39,469 nt of DNA from Parvibaculum indicum (GTDB lineage: Bacteria; Pseudomonadota; Alphaproteobacteria; Parvibaculales; Parvibaculaceae). A model generated the notes under the pieces. That model was not told the DNA's origin. It ran no database searches and saw only the letters and a list, made by a program, of their open reading frames with translations. The stretch lies in assembly GCF_011762095.1 (NCBI RefSeq), contig NZ_JAASQO010000024.1, positions 1 through 39,469 of the forward strand. The letters run 5' to 3'. The position numbers and the translations under genes are program-made. Shown here one piece after another: positions 1 through 6,864 of the stretch. Position 1 is the first letter of the stretch. Each line of letters starts with the position of its first letter.

Positions 1-93
1 CGCTCAGCAGCCCCAGGCAGAGGAGATGGCAGCATGATCAACCTCATCTTCACTGCGGAAAAATTTCAGATTGGGGCTGGACTGTCAGGATAT
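1..93. mobile_element. Right end of an unidentified insertion sequence
   Basis: This stretch is foreign to the ardC gene that follows. It ends at position 93 with a terminal inverted repeat (80-93) whose reverse complement, ATATCCTGACAGTC, matches 12 of 14 bases of TTATCTTGACAGTC at 39378-39391. The repeat is followed directly by ATTGCC, which also precedes the element at the other end of the window. A short open frame in the second reading frame runs in from the window edge and stops at 35-37 after the residues AEEMAA; it could be the tail of the transposase operon, but that is a guess. No transposase domain is present, so the IS family cannot be named. Confidence 0.7.
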
Positions 94-99
94 ATTGCC
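94..99. repeat. 6-bp target site duplication, copy A (ATTGCC)
   Basis: ATTGCC lies between the IS terminal repeat and the ardC 3' part, and is repeated at 39372-39377 between the ardC 5' part and the other IS end. Fusing the two ardC parts with one copy gives the in-frame reading EEMIAEMASAF, which is the normal ArdC order. This is what a 6-bp duplication created on insertion should do. Confidence 0.8.
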
Positions 100-303
100 G
101 AGATGGCGAGCGCCTTTGTCTGCGCTTCGCTCAGCATCGCACCCACCGTTCGGCACACGGACTATATCGGCTCATGGCTTGAAGTCCTGAGAGAAGACAA
201 TCGCGCGATCTTCCGCGCGGCGAGCCAAGCCTCCAAAGCCGCCGATTTCATCCTCGCTTTTCGCGACGCCGAGAAGGCCGAGGCAGTGGAGGCGGCGGCA
301 TGA
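94..303 (+). pseudogene. ardC: ardC 3' fragment (ArdC-type anti-restriction metallopeptidase, C-terminus), split by an IS
   Basis: This encodes the last 70 or so residues of an ArdC-type protein: an AEMASAFVC segment, then a DYIGSWLEVL helix and RAIFRAASQASKAADF, which is the usual C-terminal end of this family. ArdC has an N-terminal ssDNA-binding domain and a C-terminal zincin-like metallopeptidase domain, and protects incoming conjugative DNA from restriction. The missing N-terminal part lies at the other end of the window (38640-39377). An ATG inside the IS at 34 opens a frame into this fragment, adding about 20 IS-derived residues, so a short hybrid peptide of 89 residues could be made. 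It would lack the metal site. The stop overlaps the start of the next gene (ATGA at 300-303). Confidence 0.8.
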
Positions 304-533
304 TCGACGCCCCCGAATTCCCCACCGAGACGACGCCCGAAGGCGAGCAGATTGTCGCGCCGGGCGTCAAGCCGATCACGCTTCGTGACCGGCTGGAATG
401 GCGCGCTCGCCAGCCGATGACCCCGAAGCGCAACCCGAACGCCGAGCAGAAGCCCTGCGACCTCGGCCTGTTCGACTTGGAAGGTCGCCGCCAGATCGAC
501 TGGATCGACGAAGCGCGGAAGTGCAAGCCATGA
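300..533 (+). CDS. Small hypothetical protein, 77 aa
   Basis: The start ATG overlaps the ardC stop and the stop overlaps the start of the PP-loop gene (ATGA at 530-533), so it is translationally coupled on both sides. That is the main reason for calling it real. The product is hydrophilic and has a central basic stretch (LRDRLEWRARQP). It has no signal peptide, membrane segment or motif that I recognise. It is probably an accessory of the ardC to parB cluster carried by these elements; no function can be assigned. Confidence 0.6.
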   Translation: MIDAPEFPTETTPEGEQIVAPGVKPITLRDRLEWRARQPMTPKRNPNAEQKPCDLGLFDLEGRRQIDWIDEARKCKP

Positions 534-1402
534 CCCGCTATCCCTACCGCATTGCCGGCCCCGCCGTGATCTCGTTCTCGGGCGGGCGCACGTCCGGCTA
601 TATGCTGAAGCACATTCTCGACGCCCATGGCAGCGCTCTGCCGGACGACGTGCACGTCGTTTTCGCCAACACCGGCAAGGAGCGTCCCGAGACGCTCGAC
701 TTCGTAGCCGAATGCGGCGCGCGCTGGGGCGTTCACATCACGTGGGTCGAGTATGATTGGGACGAGCCGCACCGCACGCGGATTGTCTCTCATAACAGCG
801 CGTCCCGAAACGGCGAGCCGTTCGAGGCGCTGATTGACCGGAAGGGCTTCGTGCCGAACCCGCGCATGCGGTTCTGCACGTCCTTCCTGAAACGCGACCG
901 CATCGACGCCTACGCCCGGCATTGGCTCGGCTGGGCAAGCTGGTCGAGCGTGCTTGGCTTGCGCGCGGACGAGCCGAAGCGCGTCTATCGCCAGCGCGCC
1001 TGCGGCGCGCGCAAGCGCACTGGCGCGACGGTTCAGTTGCCCTTGGCGGACGCGCGCGTGACGGAAGCGGACGTGCTCGATTGGTGGGCGGACCAGCCCT
1101 TCGACCTCGCGCTTCGCTCCCATGAAGGCAATTGCGACCTGTGCTTCCTGAAAGCCCGCTGGAAGATCGAGGCGATCATGCGCGACCGGCCCGACCTCGC
1201 GAATTGGTGGATCGCGCAGGAGGCCAAGCCCGGCAAATCGAGCGCTAAAGGCCATTGCCCGGACATGCGCGTCTTCCGCATCGACCGCGAACCCTATGCG
1301 CGTCTGTTCGATCAGGTGCAGCGGCAAGGCGTGCTCGATTTCGCCGACCCCGCTGCGCCTGAGATCGATTGGGAGCGCGAGGATTGTGTCTGCACGGACT
1401 GA
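530..1402 (+). CDS. PP-loop / phosphoadenosine phosphosulfate reductase-like protein, 290 aa
   Basis: The N-terminus carries the adenine nucleotide alpha-hydrolase PP-loop SFSGGRTSGYM (SGGRTS at residues 17-22), which binds ATP or PAPS. Further on come NTGKERPETL, a FCTSFLKRDRID segment and a cysteine-rich C-terminal half (NCDLCFLK, KGHCPDM and a terminal DCVCTD). Such Cys pairs suggest a metal or Fe-S site, but this is inferred. The start at 530 is chosen because it overlaps the previous stop and places the PP-loop near the N-terminus as in the family; the longer open frame back to 398 is an out-of-frame shadow of the preceding gene. The gene is followed, 67 bases on, by a ParB-like gene. 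A PAPS-reductase-like protein beside a ParB-like one recalls the IbrA/IbrB regulator pair of E. coli. Its substrate is unknown, and it need not act in sulfate assimilation. Confidence 0.85.
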   Translation: MTRYPYRIAGPAVISFSGGRTSGYMLKHILDAHGSALPDDVHVVFANTGKERPETLDFVAECGARWGVHITWVEYDWDEPHRTRIVSHNSASRNGEPFEALIDRKGFVPNPRMRFCTSFLKRDRIDAYARHWLGWASWSSVLGLRADEPKRVYRQRACGARKRTGATVQLPLADARVTEADVLDWWADQPFDLALRSHEGNCDLCFLKARWKIEAIMRDRPDLANWWIAQEAKPGKSSAKGHCPDMRVFRIDREPYARLFDQVQRQGVLDFADPAAPEIDWEREDCVCTD

Positions 1403-1469
1403 GTTTTGCGCCCCATCGGGCGCTTCACCCGCTCCGGCAGGCCGGAGCATAACCCAAGGAGAAGACCAA

Positions 1470-3179
1470 ATGGACCTTCAACATATCCCCCTCGACCAAC
1501 TGAAAGTCTCCGCGCTCAACATGCGCCATGCGCGCAAAGCGCCGGACGTGTCGGACATCCTGCCCTCTATCCGGGCGCGCGGCGTGCAGCAGCCCTTGCT
1601 CGTTCGTAAGAACGGCAAGGGCTACGAGATCGTCGCCGGGCGGCGGCGTTTCTTTTCGCTCAAGGCCATCGCGAAGGAAGGCGGCGAGATCGATCCCGTT
1701 CCTTGCGCCGTCATGGCCGAAGGCGACGACGCGGCGGCGCTCGAAGCCTCACTCATCGAGAACACGGCCCGGCTCGACCCCGATGAAGTGGCGCGTTGGG
1801 AGACCTTCGCCCGGCTCGTAAACGAGGGCCGGACGGTCGAGGACATCGCCGTCACCTTTGGCGTCACCGAGATCATGGTGAGGCGCGCGCTGGCCCTCGG
1901 CGAGCTTCTGCCCGACATCCGCGAAGCCTATCGTAACGAGGACATTGACGCCCAGACCGTCCGCCAACTGACCTTGGCGAGCGAGGGCCGCCAAGCCGAA
2001 TGGCTGAAGCTGTTTCAGGACCCGGAGCAACATGCGCCGCGCGGCTGGCAGTTGAAGCAATGGCTGTTCGGCGGCGAGGTTTCGACCGGGGCGGCGCTCT
2101 TTCCCCTCGATGCCTATAAGGGCCGGATCGTGACGGACTTGTTCGACGAAACCGGCTATTTCGACGATTTGGACCAATTCTGGAAATTGCAGAACGAGGC
2201 CGTCGCCGCCAAGCGCGACGCGCTTCTCGCCAAGGGATGGCCCGAGGTTGTCGTGCTCGATGTGGGCGAACGGTTCCTCAAATGGGATCATGTGGCGACG
2301 CCCAAGGGCGAAGGCGGGCGGGTCTATATCGAGGTTCGCGAGAACGGCGAAGTCACCGTCCATGAAGGCTTCGTCACCGCGAAAGAACATCAGCGCCGCC
2401 AGCGAAAAGCAACGAGCGGAGACGAGAAGAACACCGCCGCCGCCGACCGCCCCGAGCTCACCAATCCGGCGCAGAACTATATCGAGCTTCACCGCCACGC
2501 CGCCGCGCGCCATGCGCTTCTCGGGTCTCCGGGCATCGCCCTCCGGCTCTTGGTCGCTCATGCCATCGGCGGCTCGGCGCTGTGGCAGACCCGGCCCGAC
2601 CCGCAAACGACGCGCAAGGAGGAAACCGCCGGGAGCATCGCCAAATCGAAAGCCGAAGCGGCGCTGGCCGACGAACGCAAGGCGGTCTTGAAGCTTCTCG
2701 GGCTGCCCGCCCACGGCCATTCCGTTGTACGCTCGAACGGCGATGACTATCGGGTGGTCGAGCTATTCGCCGCGCTCTTGAAACTCTCCGACGACGAGGT
2801 GATGCGGGTGCTTGCCATCGTCATGGCCGAAACCTTAGAGTCCGGAACTGCCGTCGTCGAGGCGCTCGGCACCCATCTCAAGGTGGACATGCGCGACTAT
2901 TGGCAGGCGGACGACGCCTTCTTCGACCTTCTCCGCAATAAGGCCGCCGTCAATGCCATGCTTCGCCATATCGGCGGCAAGGCGGTCGCCGACGCCAATG
3001 TGACCGCCACGACCAAGGTGCAGAAAAAGATCATCCGCGACTTCATCACCGGCGACGGCCGGAGACAAGCCGAAGGATGGCTGCCGCGCTATATGGAGTT
3101 CCCCTTCAAAGCCTATACGAAAGCAGGCGGCGGGCGGCTCATGGAAAACACGGCCCGCATTAAATCGCTCGTTTCCTGA
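1470..3179 (+). CDS. ParB/RepB/Spo0J-family nuclease-domain protein, 569 aa
   Basis: The N-terminal ParB/sulfiredoxin-like domain is clear: LDQLKVSALNMR, then a GRRRF box at residues 57-61 and ENTARL at 97-102. A helix-turn-helix follows (about 121-141, TVEDIAVTFGVTEIMVRRAL). The remaining 400 residues are a long C-terminal region found in ICE-borne ParB-like proteins; a conserved internal stretch ends near QLKQWLFGG. The start ATG has a good ribosome site (AAGGAGAAGA, 1455-1464). At 569 residues it is much longer than chromosomal ParB (about 300). No parA accompanies it, so classical partition is doubtful. A regulatory or DNA-processing role together with the PP-loop protein upstream is equally possible. 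Confidence 0.88.
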   Translation: MDLQHIPLDQLKVSALNMRHARKAPDVSDILPSIRARGVQQPLLVRKNGKGYEIVAGRRRFFSLKAIAKEGGEIDPVPCAVMAEGDDAAALEASLIENTARLDPDEVARWETFARLVNEGRTVEDIAVTFGVTEIMVRRALALGELLPDIREAYRNEDIDAQTVRQLTLASEGRQAEWLKLFQDPEQHAPRGWQLKQWLFGGEVSTGAALFPLDAYKGRIVTDLFDETGYFDDLDQFWKLQNEAVAAKRDALLAKGWPEVVVLDVGERFLKWDHVATPKGEGGRVYIEVRENGEVTVHEGFVTAKEHQRRQRKATSGDEKNTAAADRPELTNPAQNYIELHRHAAARHALLGSPGIALRLLVAHAIGGSALWQTRPDPQTTRKEETAGSIAKSKAEAALADERKAVLKLLGLPAHGHSVVRSNGDDYRVVELFAALLKLSDDEVMRVLAIVMAETLESGTAVVEALGTHLKVDMRDYWQADDAFFDLLRNKAAVNAMLRHIGGKAVADANVTATTKVQKKIIRDFITGDGRRQAEGWLPRYMEFPFKAYTKAGGGRLMENTARIKSLVS

Positions 3180-3264
3180 AACCGGCGGCGGCAGGCGGGA
3201 GCGGCCCTCTCACCCAAACGGGGGGCCGCGAGCGCCTGCCACTGTTTCCTCACGCCAGCGAAGT

Positions 3265-3290
3265 GCCCCCGCGCCGGATGGCGCGGGGGC
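3265..3290 (+). terminator. Strong hairpin after the parB-like gene
   Basis: A perfect 11-bp stem GCCCCCGCGCC / GGCGCGGGGGC with a GGAT loop lies 85 bases after the ParB-like stop. It is followed by GTTGTCGCTT, which is only moderately T-rich, so it may be a weak intrinsic terminator or an mRNA-stabilising end. Confidence 0.6.
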
Positions 3291-3299
3291 GTTGTCGCT

Positions 3300-3700
3300 T
3301 ATAGAGGTGCGCGGATCAGCGGATCACCAAGCCGGATGATCTGAATCCGCCAGCGCCTCAGATTCGGCTATAACGTTCGTGCAGCCAACTTCGGGAGCGG
3401 AGAAGGTCATCGAGCCTGAAGCAACGCGCTGGCGCTCGCCGACGGTTCCGACCTCTCAATCTCCACGTGGTCCTCGCTGAAGACCGCACGTCTCGTCAGT
3501 ACGCCTCCTTCTTCTCCCATGGCGGTCGGACAGAAACGAGACTGCGCTCATACTGCAGCACCGTCGAACGCGCACTTGGTGGTGCCATCTGCTAGTCATC
3601 TTTCGTCACGATGACCCGCGTTGCCTGGACCATCACGTCTCCTGTCGATGGCTGGCGTGACACCCATTCGCCTGCTTCTGCTTGATGGACCTATGGCGAA
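3300..3700. other. Intergenic stretch with no recognised gene
   Basis: No open frame here has family features, codon bias or a ribosome site. I see no tRNA, repeat array or iteron set. It separates the ardC-parB cluster from the DUF736 gene and may carry the promoter of the latter. Confidence 0.4.
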
Positions 3701-3703
3701 CGG

Positions 3704-3820
3704 CGGCCGCATGAAACCGGCGTTCCGCACTTTTTTCCCCGGCCTTCGGCCTTCCTCGCGAGACAAAAAAGTGCGCCCCGCCGGTCCTCCGCTGCGCTTC
3801 GGCCTACGGTTCATGCGGCC
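3704..3820. repeat. Nested inverted repeats upstream of the DUF736 gene; possible structured RNA or DNA element
   Basis: Outer arms GGCCGCATGAA (3704-3714) and TTCATGCGGCC (3810-3820) match perfectly over 11 bp. Between them, ACCGGCG...CGCAC (3716-3730) pairs imperfectly with GTGCG...CGCCGGT (3771-3785). The arms GCACTTTTTT (3727-3736) and AAAAAAGTGC (3765-3774) match perfectly over 10 bp and enclose a small GGCC-TTC-GGCC hairpin. The whole block can fold into one long stem of about 117 bases. The run of T and A inside is unusual for this GC-rich DNA. From memory, very similar sequence precedes DUF736 genes in many related elements, where it is often mis-annotated as a short protein. It could be a 5' leader structure or a replication or transfer site. 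Confidence 0.55.
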
Positions 3821-3892
3821 CCCGCCCGCCATGGCCGGTCCCGCGTCAGCAGGGCGATGGGCGCCCCGCGAAAGCCAACAGGAGACAGAAAG

Positions 3893-4222
3893 ATGGCACA
3901 GGCACTTGGATATGTGACGAAGAACGAGACCGGCGGATACGAAGGCACGCTCGCGACGATGAGCCTCAAGAAGCGCATCCGCATCCTGCCAAACGCGCGG
4001 AAGGAAACGGACGCCCAGCCGGACTTCCGGGTCTACACCGAGGACCGCGTGGAGATTGGCGGCGGATGGAACCGGGTCGGCAAGGCCAGCGGCAACCCTT
4101 ACGTGTCGCTGACTTTCTCCGCTCCCGAATTCGGCCCGAACAAAATCTACGCCAATCTCGGCCGGGCCGCCGGGCAGGAAGACGACCGCATTATGGCGAT
4201 CCTCTGGAACCCGCGCAGCTAA
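3893..4222 (+). CDS. DUF736 family protein, 109 aa
   Basis: A small DUF736 protein, typical of alphaproteobacterial ICEs and plasmids with trb systems. The family signature is visible as GYVTKNETGGYEGTL at the N-terminus, the central PDFRVYTEDRVEIGGGWNR and a C-terminal IMAILWNPR. The start at 3893 has AGGAGA upstream (3880-3885) and matches the family N-terminus. Its function is not established. A second, diverged DUF736 gene sits at 24935. The gene is monocistronic, between the structured leader and an intrinsic terminator. Confidence 0.9.
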   Translation: MAQALGYVTKNETGGYEGTLATMSLKKRIRILPNARKETDAQPDFRVYTEDRVEIGGGWNRVGKASGNPYVSLTFSAPEFGPNKIYANLGRAAGQEDDRIMAILWNPRS

Positions 4223-4233
4223 CGCACGGCTTC

Positions 4234-4264
4234 AGCCCCCGCGCTTCGGTGCGGGGGCTATTTG
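4234..4264 (+). terminator. Intrinsic terminator of the DUF736 gene
   Basis: AGCCCCCGC (4234-4242) pairs perfectly with GCGGGGGCT (4251-4259) around an 8-base loop GCTTCGGT, followed by ATTTGCTTT. It begins 11 bases after the DUF736 stop. Confidence 0.8.
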
Positions 4265-4499
4265 CTTTCACCGGAATATGTACATTGCATGTATTTTCTT
4301 GCAAAATGTTCAGAATTCTTAACCGTTCGTTGATTTTCGCGCGCCATAGTTGAGCGATGACACGAGTCTGTATTGCGGGTCGATGGTGCAGCGTCTTGGG
4401 CGCTTGGTGACGGACGTAAGCGCAATGAAAGAGGAGCTTGATTGAGTTTGCGACGCTGGGTGCGTCGGCCGCCATCGTGCCGTGGGAATGGAAAGCACG

Positions 4500-5322
4500 A
4501 TGGTGGAATATCACAACTCCTCGATGTCCGGCGATCTGCACCTCGGTGACTACGACTATGTACGGTTGCTGACACGGTCGCGAGTTGCCTGGGAATATCT
4601 TCGGCGGAATCCCGACTTTGGCCGCGACTGGCGCTGTTCCCCGCCGGGCCGTCCGATTGCAATCCGTCTACGGAACGATGTTACACTAATCAGGATGCGG
4701 CGGCGCTTTCTATGCGCCGAAGCGTGGGGCCTTTATACCTTTCGCCGATCCGCGCGAAAATGCCCTCAAGGCCGAGGTCTTCTGGCGAACTGAGGACTAT
4801 CGGCGCGTGGTGTCGGCCCATACTCGCAAGAGCGATGATAACGGCTTGGGGGTCACGGTCTCTCTGAATGACGTCCCATGTCGAAAGACACTTTTGAAGA
4901 CGGTGGATGGTGAGCAGCATCTGCTCCTGCGCGACAATGGCCGAGTGGCACAGGTGCGGTGTGTGGGTGACGACATCCGAATCGATCCTTTCGTTCTCGA
5001 ATTAGTGATCGACGATTTCCCAAACGTGGACAGTCGCCAGCATCTCATCAGACGACTCGCTGATCTCTATCGGGGGCGGCGGCTCAGTGGGAGGAGCGGC
5101 GGATGGGCAGTTGAGGCGATGCGCCACCGCGACGCCCTTGTTGCTCTCGATTTACGAATGGAGGGGCGTTCCTACCGCCAGATCGCGATCTTTCTCTATG
5201 GCGAAAAGGCGGTGCGGCGCGACTGGACCAACCCCGACCAGACCATGAAGAACCGCGTCATCCGCAGCGTCAAACGCGGCCAGCGGATGATGAACGGCGG
5301 CTATCGAAAGCTACTCGCCTGA
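4500..5322 (+). pseudogene. DUF6499-DUF2285 protein gene, broken by a one-base frameshift
   Basis: These elements usually encode one protein of about 260 residues with an N-terminal DUF6499 region (here DYDYVRLLTRSRVAWEYLRRN) and a C-terminal DUF2285 region (here DDFPNVDSRQHLIRRLADLY, ending in a helical KNRVIRSVKRGQRMM segment). Here the first part is in one frame up to about 4736 and the rest is in the next frame from about 4738. Skipping a single A at 4737 (TAT-A-CCT) joins WGLY to PFADPREN and VFWRTEDYRRV, the normal continuation. The downstream frame could start on its own at GTG 4807 and give a 171-residue DUF2285 protein. The family is proposed to regulate DNA-binding or replication functions in ICEs, but its role is not known. 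A sequencing error cannot be excluded. The upstream start (4482, 4488 or 4500) is uncertain. Confidence 0.75.
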
Positions 5323-5334
5323 CCCGCGTGAGGG

Positions 5335-5366
5335 GTATCGTTCGTGCGCTTCGCCGCTAACGATAC
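5335..5366. promoter_or_regulatory. Inverted repeat GTATCGTT / AACGATAC, possible operator
   Basis: Two perfect 8-bp arms (5335-5342 and 5359-5366) are separated by 16 bases, in the gap between the DUF2285 region and the HTH gene. The centre-to-centre distance of 24 bases and the absence of a T-run favour a protein-binding site over a terminator. The HTH protein encoded just downstream is a candidate ligand; this is inferred. Confidence 0.4.
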
Positions 5367-5434
5367 TGCCGCCCGATTTCACGCTCGCTCATCCTTGACC
5401 GGCATAGAGCACTTTCGCTGACGCCGGAGGACGC

Positions 5435-5653
5435 ATGACCGAGCACGACGCACAAACGGTCGCTGAAGGACCGTTCCTGACAACGAGCGAAGCCGCGCGT
5501 TTTCTCAAACTCAAACCCAACACGCTGGAGAAAATGCGCGTCTATGGCGGCGGCCCGCAATACCGCAAACACGGCCGCCACGTTCGCTATCACATTGACG
5601 AACTGACCGCCTGGTCGGACATGCGGAAGAAGGATTCGACTTCCGATGTCTGA
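5435..5653 (+). CDS. Helix-turn-helix (AlpA/excisionase-like) protein, 72 aa
   Basis: A small DNA-binding protein with a winged-helix HTH_17-type domain: LTTSEAARFLKLKPNTLEKMR followed by a wing with RKHGRHVRYHIDEL and a Trp at the end of the recognition helix. GGAGG lies just upstream of the ATG. Proteins of this kind act as excisionases or as transcriptional regulators in integrative elements. Its last 8 bases overlap the DUF2840 gene. In related elements repA and parA often come between these two genes; here they are missing. Confidence 0.85.
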   Translation: MTEHDAQTVAEGPFLTTSEAARFLKLKPNTLEKMRVYGGGPQYRKHGRHVRYHIDELTAWSDMRKKDSTSDV

Positions 5654-6113
5654 ACATTTCACACGCGTCGAGATCGTCTTTTATCCGGAGCATTTGAACC
5701 ACTGGCTGCGGTTCGGCGCGCCTGATGCACAGCAGGACTTGGACCGCAGGCGGTCGCTTGCGCTTTTCAGACCGGGCCAGGTCTTCGGCTATGTTCGCTG
5801 GCGGGCCAACGAGTTCGGCACGCAGGAGTGGCGCTTCACCATCGTTCGCGCAGCGGAGCCGTCACTGCTTTTGAGCCGCATTCCGGGCGTCTGTCCGGGC
5901 GGTGAAGTGCTCTTGCTTGTCACCGGAAACACGAAGGTCAAGCGCGCGCTGTTGCAGATCGACGTGCTGGAAGCGGACGGCTTCGATCCGGTCGACGTGT
6001 CGCCCGCCTATTATCGCCATGTCCACAATCGCATCACAGCGGGGCAGCCGGTCCGTGCCTATTCGCGAGAACAGCATGCGGCATATTTAGCGGCGAAAAA
6101 GGTGTCGGCGTGA
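5646..6113 (+). CDS. DUF2840 domain-containing protein, 155 aa
   Basis: A conserved protein always found next to traF in this ICE family. Family features seen are an N-terminal TRVEIVFYPEHLNHWLRFG, a central FGYVRWRANEFGTQ and a C-terminal YYRHVHNRI. It is a soluble protein without a signal peptide. Its function is unknown, though its strict linkage to traF and the relaxase suggests a part in conjugal DNA processing. It overlaps the HTH gene upstream, and its TGA overlaps the GTG start of traF (GTGA), so it is part of one coupled operon. Confidence 0.88.
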   Translation: MSEHFTRVEIVFYPEHLNHWLRFGAPDAQQDLDRRRSLALFRPGQVFGYVRWRANEFGTQEWRFTIVRAAEPSLLLSRIPGVCPGGEVLLLVTGNTKVKRALLQIDVLEADGFDPVDVSPAYYRHVHNRITAGQPVRAYSREQHAAYLAAKKVSA

Positions 6114-6625
6114 AGTGGGGACCGCTCGTTTGTACGACGATCCCGGTGCTTGCTTTGGCCATCGTATCGACCATCAGCCTACCGAAGAAGCTGATCTATA
6201 ACGCCTCGGCGAGCGCGCCGATCGGCTTCTATTGGCTCGACCGGCGGCCAATCAGCCGCAGCGATTATGTCCTTGTTCGCGTGCCGGAGCGCGTCCGAAA
6301 ACTTGTCGAAGAGCGCGGCTATCTGCCCGCCGATGTGCCCTTCATCAAGCGCGTTGTCGGGGTCGATGGAGACGTAATTTGTCGTCGGGGAGAGACGGTT
6401 TCGATCAACGGAAATCCGGTTTCCAGGGCTGAAAAGGCGGACGGTTTGGGCAGGCCGCTACCCGATTGGCAGGGCTGCCACATCCTCACCGAGCAGACGG
6501 TCTTCCTGTTGCAAGACCATCCGCAGTCCTTCGATGGTCGATATTTCGGGCCGGTGGATCGGCGTCTCGTCATCGGACGGGCGACGATGTTGCGGCTCCC
6601 TTGGCGGAAGCACGAGAAAAGCTGA
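6110..6625 (+). CDS. traF: TraF, S26-family conjugative transfer signal peptidase, 171 aa
   Basis: A type I signal peptidase-like serine protease. In the RP4 system TraF processes and cyclises the TrbC pilin. An N-terminal membrane segment (about residues 3-24, VCTTIPVLALAIVSTISL) is followed by the catalytic serine in SASAPIGFYWL (about residue 36) and the general-base lysine in PFIKRVVGVDGD (about residue 83). The C-terminal box HPQSFDGRYFGPV and the following RLVIGRATML complete the S26 fold. The GTG start overlaps the DUF2840 stop. The substrate is probably the TrbC encoded at 16516. Confidence 0.9.
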   Translation: MKWGPLVCTTIPVLALAIVSTISLPKKLIYNASASAPIGFYWLDRRPISRSDYVLVRVPERVRKLVEERGYLPADVPFIKRVVGVDGDVICRRGETVSINGNPVSRAEKADGLGRPLPDWQGCHILTEQTVFLLQDHPQSFDGRYFGPVDRRLVIGRATMLRLPWRKHEKS

Positions 6626-6718
6626 TCCAGCGTCATGAAGGAATTGGAGCGTGGGGGGCGTCTGAGGCAGCGGAGGGCAAGATAAAAGGTGATGGGGCAA
6701 AGCCCGCATAACCCATTG

Positions 6719-6766
6719 TCTGCACATCCGGTTTGGTTGCACGCGGCGATTTCGCCCGTGTGCAGA
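6719..6766. promoter_or_regulatory. Candidate oriT: inverted repeats in the traF-relaxase gap
   Basis: The 239-base gap before the relaxase contains TCTGCACA (6719-6726) and its perfect complement TGTGCAGA (6759-6766). Between them, a tight hairpin GGCGA-TT-TCGCC sits inside the second arm. Relaxases commonly nick beside such repeats next to their own gene, and in related elements such as ICEMlSym the origin lies near the rlxS-type relaxase gene. The nick site cannot be assigned. A regulatory site for the relaxase gene is the alternative. Confidence 0.35.
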
Positions 6767-6864
6767 TGATTTTGCTAAGGCCCCGAGATGGCTGGCGAAT
6801 AGGTGGTGCAAGGATGAATAGGTTGTTTGGCGCCCACGTTCGCGCCCCATGTTTATGACCGACC

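Noticed and set aside
248-1450. Long reverse-strand open frame of 400 codons
   Set aside because: It lies opposite the PP-loop gene, has no family motifs and an Arg/Ala-rich composition; an antisense shadow of GC-rich coding DNA.
1749-2720. Reverse-strand open frame of 323 codons
   Set aside because: Antisense to the ParB-like gene with clear ParB motifs on the forward strand; no ribosome site or domain.
3621-3917. Forward open frame of 98 codons over the inverted-repeat block
   Set aside because: The frame reads through palindromic arms and ends in the DUF736 start region; the conserved feature is the DNA structure, not a protein.
4258-4662. Reverse-strand open frames across the DUF6499 region
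   Set aside because: No motifs; the forward strand shows the DUF6499 signature over the second half of the stretch.
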